A DNA stretch of 64,000 bases from Thalassospiraceae bacterium LMO-SO8 (lineage in GTDB: Bacteria; Pseudomonadota; Alphaproteobacteria; Rhodospirillales; Casp-alpha2). The notes under the pieces were generated by a model. The model ran no database searches. It saw nothing but the letters and a program-made list of their open reading frames with translations, and had not been told where the DNA came from. The stretch covers positions 2,972,001-3,036,000 of the forward strand of contig CP134226.1 in NCBI GenBank assembly GCA_031655335.1, written 5' to 3'. A program made the translations under genes and the position numbers. Below, piece after piece: positions 16,614 through 25,476 of this stretch (position 1 is the first letter of the stretch; each line of letters begins with the position of its first letter).

Positions 16614-17813
16614 TTACGTCCAAATCAATTTACCAATGATGTCTGAGGCCTGTTTCACGGGATCCTGCGCCAAGTGCGCGTATCGTGCCGTCGACTGCGG
16701 GCTGGAGTGACCGAGAAGCCCGCCGATAATCTGCAGAGGAATGCCGGCCGAGGCGGCTGCGCTCGCAAAGCTATGACGCAGATCATGGATGCGCACATCC
16801 TCTAGCTCGGCAGCTTTACGGACGCGGCCCCAGGGTTTCTGAAGGTTGACCAGGTGGGTGCCGTCCTTGCGGCCGGCAATGACATATGGATTGTCGACGA
16901 CTTTCTCGCCTTTGCGCCGGCGCGCTTCTGCAAGCTCTTTGGTCGTCTTTGCGAGTTGCTTGAGAACCTCGATCGCAGGCTCGTTAAGTGGGATCGCTTT
17001 AAGCCCCTTGGCGTCGGTTTTGTGCTGGGCGAGGAGAAGCCGCTTGTTTGCGAGGTCAACGGCGTCCCATTCGAGAGTGAGGATCTCGCTCAGCCGGCAG
17101 CCGGTCAGGGCAAGCAAGCGAATGGCACCGGCCTGATAAGGATCGATGAGTTTCAGGCGCTCCTGTTCGTCGATGACGCGGAACAGGCCTTTCAACTCTT
17201 CCGGCGTGAGATATCGCTGGCGCTTGCGCTCGCGGTAAGCCTTCACCGACAGGGCCGGATTGCAGTGGGGTTCGATCAACCCCCATTGGGCCGCCTTGTT
17301 GAACATCGCCTTGACCAATCCCAGGACTCTGTTGGCGTTATAGGGCGTGTCTTTGAGCTTGCGGTGCAGAGTGGCCACATCCTGCGCCGTCAGCTCATTT
17401 ATCTTTCTAGCACCAAACTTAGGTCTAATATACCGCTCCAGTAACCATATGTGGGCGTTTTTCGTGCTTTCCTTGCATCGGCCCTCACAATGGTCCTCGA
17501 GATATCTGTCTGCCAGATCGTTCATCGTATCGCCCTGGCGCAGCTGGGCGCGGGCATCGGATGGGTCGTTGCCGAGAGAGATCCCGCCGCGAAGGCGAAT
17601 GGCTTCGTCCCGGGCCTGGTCCAGGGTTAGTTGGCCGACACGCCCCAGTGTGTAACGTCGCAGGCGGCCGAACTTGTTGCGGTATTGCAGGATGAAGGTC
17701 TTGGTGCCGCTCGGGCGTACCCGAACGCCGAAACCGGGGAGGGTACTGTCCCAGACGCAGTAGTCCTTGTTCTCGACCTCGAGAGAGTTGATGCGGGCCT
17801 TCGAGAGTTTCAT
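16614..17813 (-). CDS. tyrosine recombinase integrase of the island
   Basis: 399 aa with the DUF4102 N-terminal arm-binding domain, a SAM-like core-binding domain (about 95-190) and a complete catalytic domain: R240 (LTGCRLSEIL), K265 region, H343-x-x-R346 (IHDLRHSFAS), H369 (LLGHSS) and nucleophile Y378 (TARYAH). Its start points to the tRNA-fMet 3' fragment 163 bases away, the usual position of an integrase next to its attachment site. Co-directional with the FseA-like and excisionase-like genes. It should insert and excise the element at tRNA-fMet. Confidence 0.95.
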   Translation of the reverse strand: MKLSKARINSLEVENKDYCVWDSTLPGFGVRVRPSGTKTFILQYRNKFGRLRRYTLGRVGQLTLDQARDEAIRLRGGISLGNDPSDARAQLRQGDTMNDLADRYLEDHCEGRCKESTKNAHIWLLERYIRPKFGARKINELTAQDVATLHRKLKDTPYNANRVLGLVKAMFNKAAQWGLIEPHCNPALSVKAYRERKRQRYLTPEELKGLFRVIDEQERLKLIDPYQAGAIRLLALTGCRLSEILTLEWDAVDLANKRLLLAQHKTDAKGLKAIPLNEPAIEVLKQLAKTTKELAEARRRKGEKVVDNPYVIAGRKDGTHLVNLQKPWGRVRKAAELEDVRIHDLRHSFASAAASAGIPLQIIGGLLGHSSPQSTARYAHLAQDPVKQASDIIGKLIWT

Positions 17814-17932
17814 GAGATGCCCCTGCGGAAATCATATGGAAATCAAACGAGAGGGAATTTTGGACTCCGTTTCAAATCGTCGTCAAGCCACAAAAGTGAT
17901 TCAATATATTGAAAAATAACAATTAATATACT

Positions 17933-17976
17933 TCCTGCAATCTCCCTCAAGCTCTTGCAATCAATCGACCGTTAAA

Positions 17977-17980
<4 letters not shown>
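17933..17980 (+). repeat. 48-bp perfect inverted repeat, right copy, abutting the tRNA fragment
   Basis: Exact reverse complement of 15129-15176. Its last four bases are the first four of the tRNA-fMet anticodon loop, so the repeat ends inside the attachment core. Confidence 0.95.
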
Positions 17981-18022
<42 letters not shown>

Positions 18023-18030
18023 AACAAAAA

Positions 18031-18062
18031 CGCCTTAGTGGGAAACCACTAAGGCGTTTTTT
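18031..18062 (+). terminator. terminator of the tRNA-fMet locus
   Basis: A perfect 11-bp stem (18031-18041 with 18046-18056), GAAA loop and six T. It follows the tRNA 3' end by nine bases, so it is probably the original tRNA terminator. Confidence 0.9.
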
Positions 18063-18095
18063 GCGCCTGGGAAGCGTGGGGTAAACCGCCATGGT

Positions 18096-18983
18096 CTATT
18101 CACGGCCCACGCCATGTTCGCTGCACAGACTGGCTAGAATGGCATGCAGGCGGGCGATGATTTCCCCGCGGGGCGAGACGGTTCGCTCGACAATCCCGAT
18201 CTGCCGCGTCACCTGTGGCCGACCGAAGGGAAAGCGCACGAGGTTCCGGTCCTCGGGGTCTTGTAACGCGACATGGGGGACGACCGAGATGCCCAGGCCC
18301 TGACGGACGCAGGTCACGATCGAGGCGATGGTGTCAATCTCGGCGACGTCCTGGGTTACAATTCCAAGGCGCGAAATCTCGGTATCGATAAGGTTTGCCA
18401 ACGGCACGTCGCTTCTGAAGCGGACGTAAGGGCGGTTCTTGAGCAATTCGATCGGTTCGGATGCGTCGGTCCCTTCCGGAGCGATCAGCCAGAGGGGTTC
18501 GCGGAGGAAGGGGCTCCATCGAAGGGCCGACGGAAAGCCCAGGTGTTCGGCAACGACGGCGGCGTCAAGCCGTCCGGATGCAACGTCCGCGATAAGGGGC
18601 GTCGAGAGAGATACCCGCAGGTTGATCTTTATCCCCGGGTACTGCGCACGCATCTGCACAATGGATGTTGGAATGAGGTTGAGCGCGCTCGACCGGACCG
18701 AACCGAGCATCAACGTGCCGGCTATCCGATCGCCCCGTAGGCCGGCCTTGGTGTTCTCTTCGGCCTGCAGCATCTCTTTTGCCATTTCAAGGACCTGCAA
18801 TCCCTGAGGGGTCAGCTTGGGCGGACGCGAGGAGCGCACGAAGAGCGTCGTGTTCATTTCCTGCTCCAAGGCCTGGATCTGCTGACTGACCGCCGAGGGT
18901 GTCAATCCGACGACGTCGGCCGCCTTGGCGAAGGTGCCGTTCGTCGCGATTGCCAGGAGGGTTTTGAGCTGGCGCGTATCTAT
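18096..18983 (-). CDS. LysR-family regulator with no standard start codon
   Basis: Homology to LysR proteins begins at about 18980 (TRQLKTLLAIATNGTFAKAA, then LTPSAVSQQIQALEQEM, the winged HTH) and runs through a normal effector domain to 18096. In this frame a TAA stands at 18990-18992 and no ATG, GTG or TTG occurs between it and the HTH. An ATA at 18981-18983 is where the start should be; the TTG at 18903-18905 would cut the HTH in half. Either a rare ATA start is used, the start was lost by mutation, or the sequence has an error. It diverges from the hydroxyacid dehydrogenase operon and would be its regulator. Confidence 0.75.
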   Translation of the reverse strand: MDTRQLKTLLAIATNGTFAKAADVVGLTPSAVSQQIQALEQEMNTTLFVRSSRPPKLTPQGLQVLEMAKEMLQAEENTKAGLRGDRIAGTLMLGSVRSSALNLIPTSIVQMRAQYPGIKINLRVSLSTPLIADVASGRLDAAVVAEHLGFPSALRWSPFLREPLWLIAPEGTDASEPIELLKNRPYVRFRSDVPLANLIDTEISRLGIVTQDVAEIDTIASIVTCVRQGLGISVVPHVALQDPEDRNLVRFPFGRPQVTRQIGIVERTVSPRGEIIARLHAILASLCSEHGVGRE

Positions 18984-18989
18984 ATCAAA

Positions 18990-19194
18990 TTAAGTTTTGC
19001 TTCATTTGATAACAAAAATTATTCGTTATTATAAAGAATTTCTGTCGCATATAAAATGCTGATCGAAGAGCATATCCGCGCGAGCTGGGAGGTTGTCGCG
19101 GGGCCGCGCAGGCTGGGAGGCCGTCGCGAGCATTACCGAAAAATTCAGCATGACCGAGGCTTCCTGCGGCGCAGGGGGCCAGGAGATGGACGCG
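18990..19194. promoter_or_regulatory. A/T-rich divergent promoter region between lysR and the dehydrogenase operon
   Basis: The first 70 bases (18990-19060) are strikingly A/T-rich in a GC-rich setting and separate two divergent genes, the usual place for LysR binding sites and both promoters. No exact operator is assigned. The dehydrogenase frame remains open back to 19093 but without a good start signal. Confidence 0.5.
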
Positions 19195-20199
19195 ATGAAC
19201 AAGACGATTCTCGTGACCGGACCGGAACTCGATCCCAGTGCGGCGCGGTTCGTGACCGAACGGGGTTTTCGGACGGTGCATACCCCACCTTACGCCGACG
19301 GCAAGATCATTGCGGCGCTTCTCAAGGAGACCGGCGCCGTCGGGGTCGTCTCGCGCATGGGGCGGCTTGATGCCGACGTCATGGACGCAGCTCCGCAATT
19401 ACGCGTGATCTCCAAACACGGGGTCGGCGTGGACAACATCGATCTGGCCGCGGCGGGTGAACGCGGCATTCCGGTCCTGGTCGCGACGGGCGCAAACGCC
19501 GTTTCTGTCGCCGAGCATGCGATCGCGCTGCTTCTGGCGACGGTCAAACTGATCCTTCCTCTGGACGCCAGCCTGCGTGACGGGCGCTGGGAGAAACCCA
19601 ACTTCCTCGGACGGGAACTGTCGGGAGCGACGCTGGCACTCATGGGCATGGGGGCGATCGCGCAGGCGACGTGCCGCATCGCCAAGGGGCTTGGCCTGGA
19701 ACTTATCGGTCACGACCCTTTCGCCAAAGACGAGGTTTTCCAAGACCTGGGCGTTCGCCGGTGCGCGACGTTCGATGACCTGCTCGCCGATGCCGACGTT
19801 CTGAGCCTGCATTGTCCCTTGAACGATCAGACCCGATCGATCGTGAACGCCGCCGCCATCGCGAAGATGCCCGCAGGCAGCTACGTCATCAATACCGCGC
19901 GGGGAGGCTTGATCGACGAGGCGGCCCTTTTGGAAGCGGTGCAGTCCGGCCATTTGGCCGGCGCGGGCCTGGACACGTTCGCGACCGAACCCCCGGCGGC
20001 CGATCATCCGTTCTGGGCAGAGCCGCGCATCGTTGTCACGCCCCACATCGGCGGCGTGACGCGCGAAGCGGGCGCGCGGGTCGGTGTCGATGCCGTGCGC
20101 GGGATTATCCAGGTTCTCGAAGGAACGCCCGTTCCGTCTGACAGGGTCGCCAACCGTTCGCTGTTGGCCGACGCCTCCAAAATTCTTACCACAGTATAG
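19195..20199 (+). CDS. D-2-hydroxyacid dehydrogenase (NAD-dependent, phosphoglycerate dehydrogenase-like)
   Basis: 334 aa from the ATG at 19195, with AGGAG nine bases upstream; the longer frame and the ATG at 19186 are less well spaced. Catalytic layout is complete: ISKHGVGVDNID substrate loop, LMGMGAIAQATC as the NAD-binding glycine motif, Arg in NTARGGLIDE, a Glu about 25 residues later and the His in VTPHIGGVT. It interconverts a 2-oxoacid and a D-2-hydroxyacid. It is first in an operon with an RraA-like aldolase and a TctCBA transporter, so it likely works on an imported hydroxy-carboxylate; the exact substrate is not determined. Confidence 0.9.
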   Translation: MNKTILVTGPELDPSAARFVTERGFRTVHTPPYADGKIIAALLKETGAVGVVSRMGRLDADVMDAAPQLRVISKHGVGVDNIDLAAAGERGIPVLVATGANAVSVAEHAIALLLATVKLILPLDASLRDGRWEKPNFLGRELSGATLALMGMGAIAQATCRIAKGLGLELIGHDPFAKDEVFQDLGVRRCATFDDLLADADVLSLHCPLNDQTRSIVNAAAIAKMPAGSYVINTARGGLIDEAALLEAVQSGHLAGAGLDTFATEPPAADHPFWAEPRIVVTPHIGGVTREAGARVGVDAVRGIIQVLEGTPVPSDRVANRSLLADASKILTTV

Positions 20200-20207
20200 G
20201 AGTGAAG

Positions 20208-20882
20208 ATGTCCATCGGTTTCAGAATTTGTACCCGTCACCAAACGGCCTCCAAGGAACTGGTCGAAGCTTTTGCCAAGCTGCCCGTGGCCAATGTTTCC
20301 GATTCCATGTGGCGTCTTTACGCGGGCGGTTCACGCCTTCGGCCGATGCACGCGTCGGGTGGCATGGCCGGGGTCGCGCTGACGGTCCGGTCGCGCCCGG
20401 GTGATAACCTGATGTTGCATAAGGCCATCGATATGGCGGGCCCCGGCGACGTGATCGTCGTCGATGCAGGCGGTGACCTGACCAACGCGCTGATCGGCGA
20501 GATGATGTTGGCCCATGCGATAAAGCGTGGGGTCGCCGGTTTCGTGATCGACGGCGCGATCCGTGACGCCGATGCCATCCGCGAGACCAATCTTCCGATG
20601 TTTGCCGCTGGTGTCACGCACCGCGGTCCTTATAAGGACGGTCCGGGTGAAATCAACGTTCCGATCAGCCTGGATGGAATGCCGGTCGAACCGGGAGACA
20701 TCGTGCTCGGTGACGGCGACGGCGTGCTGGCCGTGCCGCAGGCCCATGCCGAAGAGATACTCAACAAGGCCCAGGCGAAGCTGGATGCTGAAACCAAGCA
20801 GATGAAAGCCATCGCCGAAGGCACCAATGACCGCAGCTGGGTAGACGCCGCCTTAAAAGAGCGCGGCTGCGAATTTCCGTAA
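20208..20882 (+). CDS. RraA-family protein, probable oxaloacetate decarboxylase / HMG-type aldolase
   Basis: 224 aa; the ATG at 20208 has AGGAG six bases upstream (a GTG two codons earlier is possible). The family core is present: PVANVSDSMWRLY near the start, GPGDVIVVDAGGDLTNALIG, and GVAGFVIDGAIRDADAI with the substrate/metal Arg-Asp pair. Family members are class II aldolases that cleave 4-hydroxy-4-methyl-2-oxoglutarate or related acids, decarboxylate oxaloacetate, or (in E. coli) inhibit RNase E. The operon with a dehydrogenase and a carboxylate transporter points to a catabolic enzyme. Confidence 0.85.
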   Translation: MSIGFRICTRHQTASKELVEAFAKLPVANVSDSMWRLYAGGSRLRPMHASGGMAGVALTVRSRPGDNLMLHKAIDMAGPGDVIVVDAGGDLTNALIGEMMLAHAIKRGVAGFVIDGAIRDADAIRETNLPMFAAGVTHRGPYKDGPGEINVPISLDGMPVEPGDIVLGDGDGVLAVPQAHAEEILNKAQAKLDAETKQMKAIAEGTNDRSWVDAALKERGCEFP

Positions 20883-20913
20883 GACTCGTGACGTGAATTT
20901 AAAGGAGAGAGAG

Positions 20914-21873
20914 ATGTTCAAAGTAATCGCAAAAGCGACGTTCGCCGGTGCCATGCTGATGGCCGCCGGCACGGGCGCCGCCCTGGCCGAATACCCCGAA
21001 AAGCCGATTGAGGTGATCGTCGGTTATTCCGCGGGCGGCGGCACGGATGTCATGGCCCGCACGACCATGCCTTTCATCGAAAAGTATCTTGGCAAGGGTG
21101 CCAGCATCGTGGTCAAGAACATGCCCGGCGCCAGCGGCCAGATCGGCGTCACCAAGGCAGCCACTTCGGAACCCGACGGCTATACCCTCGGCACGTTCAA
21201 CCTGCCGGGAATGATGGCCCGGACGATCGACCGCAAGGCCGGCTACAGCGTTGACAGCTTCACCTATCTGGCCAACGTGGTGAACGACCCCAACGTGATC
21301 GTTACCTCGAAGGGCACGGGTATCGATACGCTGGAAAAACTGATCAGCAAGGCTAAGGCGGAGCCCGGTGCGGTCACCGTCGGGATGTCGAGCCTGGGCG
21401 GCGACGATCACTTCACCTTGATCAAGCTGCAGAAACAGACGAACACGGAATTCACCATCGTGCCGTTCAAGGGCTCGGCCCCCGCGCGCACCGCCGTGAT
21501 GGGCGGGCACGTCATCATGGGCATCCTCAACGTTTCGGAAGTCGCCAAGTTCAAGGATGAACTGAATATCCTGGGCGTCGCCCAGGCCGAACGTTCGGAG
21601 TTCGCCCCCGACGTGCCGACCTTCAAGGAACAGGGGCTGAACCTGATTAACGGTTCCATGCGCGGCATCATCGCGCCGAAGGGCCTGCCCAAGGACGTCG
21701 AAGCGAAGCTGATCAACGCCTTTAAGCAAGCCGCGAAAGATCCCGAATTCCTCAAAGCCATGAAGGCCACGGCCAACCCGGTCGAGGTCGTCACCGGCGA
21801 TGACTTCAAGGCATTGACCAAGGAGCTTTATGACTTGGCCAAGGGGGTTTGGGAAACCACTCCCTGGAAGTGA
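20914..21873 (+). CDS. tctC: TctC/Bug-family periplasmic solute-binding protein
   Basis: 319 aa from the ATG at 20914, preceded by AAAGGAGAG. A signal peptide ends near residue 25 (GAALAEYPEK). The mature protein has the Bug/TctC pattern: KPIEVIVGYSAGGGTDVMAR, then KNMPGASGQIG and the late APKGLPKDVEAKL. These bind di- and tricarboxylates or aromatic acids in the periplasm and deliver them to TctAB. First of the three transporter genes, 31 bases after the aldolase. Confidence 0.93.
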   Translation: MFKVIAKATFAGAMLMAAGTGAALAEYPEKPIEVIVGYSAGGGTDVMARTTMPFIEKYLGKGASIVVKNMPGASGQIGVTKAATSEPDGYTLGTFNLPGMMARTIDRKAGYSVDSFTYLANVVNDPNVIVTSKGTGIDTLEKLISKAKAEPGAVTVGMSSLGGDDHFTLIKLQKQTNTEFTIVPFKGSAPARTAVMGGHVIMGILNVSEVAKFKDELNILGVAQAERSEFAPDVPTFKEQGLNLINGSMRGIIAPKGLPKDVEAKLINAFKQAAKDPEFLKAMKATANPVEVVTGDDFKALTKELYDLAKGVWETTPWK

Positions 21874-21943
21874 TATGTTGCGCGAGGGGGGCGCGGCCCG
21901 TCTCCCTCGCCAATCATCCAACGTGATTTAGGGATCAACGACC

Positions 21944-22405
21944 ATGTCCAATCCCCGCAGGCCTCGGCTGTTTCGGCCTGAGACGCTGACGGCCCTCGGC
22001 ATTATCGCCGTTGCTGTGGCCTTCATGGCCCCGACCGCAGCATTAAAGCCGATTTCGGCCTTTCTTCCGGCGACCATGCTGATCGGGATGGCCGTGTTGT
22101 CTCTGTTCCTGCTGCTCGTCGATCAACGCGCGGCGGGCGCGGGCGAGGATGCCCCGCCGATGACGGCGTCCCCAAAACGCGTGCTGGGCGCGTTCCTGAT
22201 GATCGTGTGCTACGCGCTGTCGACCGACTACGTCGGCTTTTATATCAGCACCGCCGTGGTTATTCCGCTTGTTGCCTATGTATTCGGTTATCGCAGCTTG
22301 CCCGGCCTCGCGCTGGCGACATGCATCGTGCTTGGCGCGATCTATCTGATTTTCGATGTCGCGATGGCTCAGACCTTCCCCGTCGGCCGTCTTTGGAAGA
22401 GTTGA
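21944..22405 (+). CDS. tctB: TctB-family small membrane subunit of tripartite tricarboxylate transporter
   Basis: 153 aa with four hydrophobic segments (about residues 15-30, 42-62, 85-105 and a long pair at 112-145), the usual size and topology of TctB. It lies between the binding protein and the large permease, seven bases before the latter. Sequence conservation in this family is weak, so the call leans on topology and place. Confidence 0.85.
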   Translation: MSNPRRPRLFRPETLTALGIIAVAVAFMAPTAALKPISAFLPATMLIGMAVLSLFLLLVDQRAAGAGEDAPPMTASPKRVLGAFLMIVCYALSTDYVGFYISTAVVIPLVAYVFGYRSLPGLALATCIVLGAIYLIFDVAMAQTFPVGRLWKS

Positions 22406-22412
22406 GGTTCTC

Positions 22413-23912
22413 ATGTATTCAGACCTGCTCGATGCGCTGCCCGCGGTTCTCGGCCTTTACAATTTCATCGCCTTGGTCATCGGGGTCGTCGCCGGCATCG
22501 TCGTGGGCGCGATGCCGGGGCTGAGCGCGACCATGGCCATCTCGGTCCTGGTTCCGTTCACCTTTGGCCTGGAGCCGCTGGTCGCCCTGGGGCTGATGGC
22601 CGGCATATACAACGGTGCCATGTACGGCGGGGCCATCCCGGCCGTTCTGTTGCGTATCCCGGGCACGCCGGCCGCCGTCGCCACGACCTTTGACGGCTAT
22701 CCCATGGCGCAGAAGGGGGAAGGTGGTTTCGCCCTCCAGGTCGCCGTGGTGTCCTCGGCCATCGGCGGGATCGCGAGCGCCTTTGCTTTAATGCTGTTGG
22801 CGCCGCCCCTTGCCAAGGTGACTTTGTTGTTTGGTCCGTCAGAAGTGTTCTGGGTCGCCGTCTTCGGGCTCGCCAGCATCATCTTTCTCTTGGGCGGGAA
22901 CCCGATCAAGGGATTGATCAGCGCCTGCTTCGGCGTCTTTGTGTCGGTCGTCGGAACGGATCCGATTTCCGGCGCCGACCGCTACACCTTCGATCATCTT
23001 GAACTGCTCGACGGGATCAACATCGTGATCCTGCTGGTCGGGCTCTATGCCTTGCCCCCGGTGATCGACCTTCTTGAGGTGCCGCTGAAGACCGACCAGG
23101 TCACTGACAAAAAATTGGGTACGGAGCCGATCTGGCGCAGCCTGCCGCGCATGTTCCGGTTTTGGAAGACTTGGATCCGGTCATCGCTCATCGGTATCTG
23201 GATCGGCATCCTGCCCGGCGCGGGCGGTTCGATGGCGGCCTTCATGTCCTACAACGAAGCGCGCCGGAGCAGCAAAACCCCGGACACTTGGGGCCACGGC
23301 GAACCCGAAGGCGTGGCCGCATCCGAGACCGCGAACAACGCGGACACGGCCTCTGCCCTCATCCCGGCGCTGACCCTCGGCATCCCCGGAACCGCCGTTG
23401 CCGCGGTGATGCTCGGCGGGCTGCTGATCCATGGATTGCAGCCGGGACCGATGCTTTTCCGTGAGAACCCGACCGTTGTGTTCGGCTTCATGTGGCAATT
23501 CCTGTTCGGTGCGATCCTGCTGGTTCTTCTGGGTGGTTCGCTCGCCACCAACAGCTTTGCCAAGCTCTTGAACCTGCCTCGGCCGCTTCTGGGGTCGGTT
23601 ATTATCGTGCTCATGCTGATCGGCGTGTATTCGATCAACGGGCGCATGTTCGACGTTTACCTCATGCTCAGTTTCGGTGCGATTGGCTACGTCATGGACA
23701 AACTGAAGTTCCCATTGCCGCCGGTCGTTCTCGGGCTGATCCTGGGCTCCTATGCGGAGGAGAACCTGCGCCTTGCCTTGCGGATTGGCCGGGGAGACTG
23801 GACGATCCTGTTCGCCAACACCACGAGCCTGATCCTGGTCGCGTTGACGGTCGCTGTGGTCTTCGGTCCGATGCTGAAACGCCGCTACTTGAAATCCCGA
23901 CAAAGCAAGTGA
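22413..23912 (+). CDS. tctA: TctA-family large permease of tripartite tricarboxylate transporter
   Basis: 499 aa from the ATG at 22413. About 11-12 membrane segments. Family hallmarks: the early VVGAMPGLSATMAISVLVPF, GAMYGGAIPAVLLRIPGTPA, and the matching second-half GILPGAGGSMAAFMSYNEAR and LGIPGTAVAAVMLGG. It moves the solute offered by TctC, driven by an ion gradient. Last gene of the operon. Confidence 0.95.
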   Translation: MYSDLLDALPAVLGLYNFIALVIGVVAGIVVGAMPGLSATMAISVLVPFTFGLEPLVALGLMAGIYNGAMYGGAIPAVLLRIPGTPAAVATTFDGYPMAQKGEGGFALQVAVVSSAIGGIASAFALMLLAPPLAKVTLLFGPSEVFWVAVFGLASIIFLLGGNPIKGLISACFGVFVSVVGTDPISGADRYTFDHLELLDGINIVILLVGLYALPPVIDLLEVPLKTDQVTDKKLGTEPIWRSLPRMFRFWKTWIRSSLIGIWIGILPGAGGSMAAFMSYNEARRSSKTPDTWGHGEPEGVAASETANNADTASALIPALTLGIPGTAVAAVMLGGLLIHGLQPGPMLFRENPTVVFGFMWQFLFGAILLVLLGGSLATNSFAKLLNLPRPLLGSVIIVLMLIGVYSINGRMFDVYLMLSFGAIGYVMDKLKFPLPPVVLGLILGSYAEENLRLALRIGRGDWTILFANTTSLILVALTVAVVFGPMLKRRYLKSRQSK

Positions 23913-24020
23913 CGGGGCATGGGCCGGCGGTGAGGTCCGGGTGCCCATGCGACATGGCGCGACCATCGCAAAGATGCGGGTGATGGCCCGCAGGCGCCAA
24001 ATCCCGCTCTCGAAACTGGC

Positions 24021-24053
24021 AACAAGCCCCTATCGGCCGATTAGGGGCTTGTT
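24021..24053. terminator. hairpin downstream of tctA
   Basis: A 12-bp perfect stem (24021-24032 with 24042-24053); the inner TCGGCCGA is itself palindromic. There is no T run, so intrinsic termination is uncertain. The rest of the gap 23913-24220 shows no gene; it should hold the promoter of the AraC gene. Confidence 0.45.
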
Positions 24054-24220
24054 GTCGTCTCGGCCCAAGGCGCCTCATGCAAGGGTAGGAGGTGAGGGAC
24101 GCGAGTGATGCTCGTCATTCCCGAACTGTGCCGAAACGTATACTGTGTAACGCAATTCGCTAGCCGATTTGAACGCCACATGAAAATGGCAGTCCCGAGT
24201 GACGGGACGGAGGAGGCGAT

Positions 24221-25204
24221 GTGGCCTATTTGGACAACCATACGGTCATGGCGACCGATGATATGGACGAATTGCACCACGCCGTTGCGGGATTGGCGGG
24301 GCGGCATCAATTCGACGTGCGCGGTGACAGAGCCGCCTTGTCCGCCAGAATCGCCGTGGCGTCGTTCGGGAATCTCAATCTTCTGCATTTCGGGTACGGC
24401 GACGTTCGGATCGACGTTTCCTCCGGCGAGGAGGGGGACGACGGGCTGTTATTCTATGTGGTGACGGGTGGCGGTGGTAACTTGCGCCTCGGCAATACGG
24501 AAATGGGCTTCTCCACGACGCGGGGCGTCGTACGGGACCTTTCCCATTCGATCATGGTGACGCAGGAGGGGCTCTCGGGGTTTGCCCTGCCGATGTCGAA
24601 AGAAAGAGTGAGCCAGCATGCTCGTGCGGTGATCGGCGCCGATGTGGGGGCGGCCCCGGTGATATTCGATGAAGGGATCGATATGACGACTCCGGGCGGG
24701 CGTCAATTCCGCAACACGGTGCATTTTGTCGCGAACGCCTTGGACGGCCCGCTTCGGGAAATGGACAATCCGATCCTTGCCCGGCAAATGGAAGAACTGC
24801 TTCTGACCCAGGTCCTGGCGTTGCTGCCCAACAATTTTTCCGACGCAATTGCGGATTGCGCAACACGGGTGGCCTTGCCTTATCACGTCAAACGGGCGCG
24901 CGATTACATCCATGCCCATGCGCATACGGCGGTCGGCGTGGCCGATATCGCGGCGGCGGCCGGATGCGGCTATCGAACCGTGCAAAACGCCTTCAAGGAT
25001 GTTTATGGCATGTCACCCATGGCCTATCTGCGGCTTGTCCGGCTGAAACGGGTTCATGGCGCCTTGCTCAACGGCGGCGGAGACGGGGCGACCATCGCGC
25101 AAATCGCTCGGTCCTGGGGGTTCGGGCATATGGGGCGATTCGCCGAGATTTACCGTCGCCAGTTCGGCGAATTACCGTCGGAAACGGTCCGAAAGTGCGC
25201 CTGA
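24221..25204 (+). CDS. AraC-family transcriptional regulator
   Basis: 327 aa from a GTG at 24221, chosen because GGAGGAGG lies just upstream. The N-terminal 200 residues resemble the AraC-binding-like sensor of such regulators (HFGYGDVRIDV). The C-terminal ~100 residues hold two HTH motifs: VGVADIAAAAGCGYRTVQNAF and the second ending in IAQIARSWGFGHMGRFAEIY with the hallmark GF. It precedes the first of the two large Cys-rich propeller genes in the same direction, 272 bases away, and may control it. Confidence 0.9.
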   Translation: MAYLDNHTVMATDDMDELHHAVAGLAGRHQFDVRGDRAALSARIAVASFGNLNLLHFGYGDVRIDVSSGEEGDDGLLFYVVTGGGGNLRLGNTEMGFSTTRGVVRDLSHSIMVTQEGLSGFALPMSKERVSQHARAVIGADVGAAPVIFDEGIDMTTPGGRQFRNTVHFVANALDGPLREMDNPILARQMEELLLTQVLALLPNNFSDAIADCATRVALPYHVKRARDYIHAHAHTAVGVADIAAAAGCGYRTVQNAFKDVYGMSPMAYLRLVRLKRVHGALLNGGGDGATIAQIARSWGFGHMGRFAEIYRRQFGELPSETVRKCA

Positions 25205-25476
25205 ATTACGCGGCCGTATCCACAAACTGTATCCAGTATCCCAAAAGCGCCGAATAAAGAGATGCAACGTGCCGTGTGCGTTCTCTAGCCGGCATTTCAT
25301 ACATAGAGTGCTTCTGATCGGACCATGCCTTCCAACCTGAAGAGCATGCGGCGTGGGGTGACGTCTGCTGGCAAATTTTCTTTCGGGGGACGAAGAACGA
25401 AGGCCCGCCGATTTTGGCGCGCAGGGTGCGGGCCGTGGTGAAACAAGACGCGATATTGAGAATTGAGGAATGGCCG

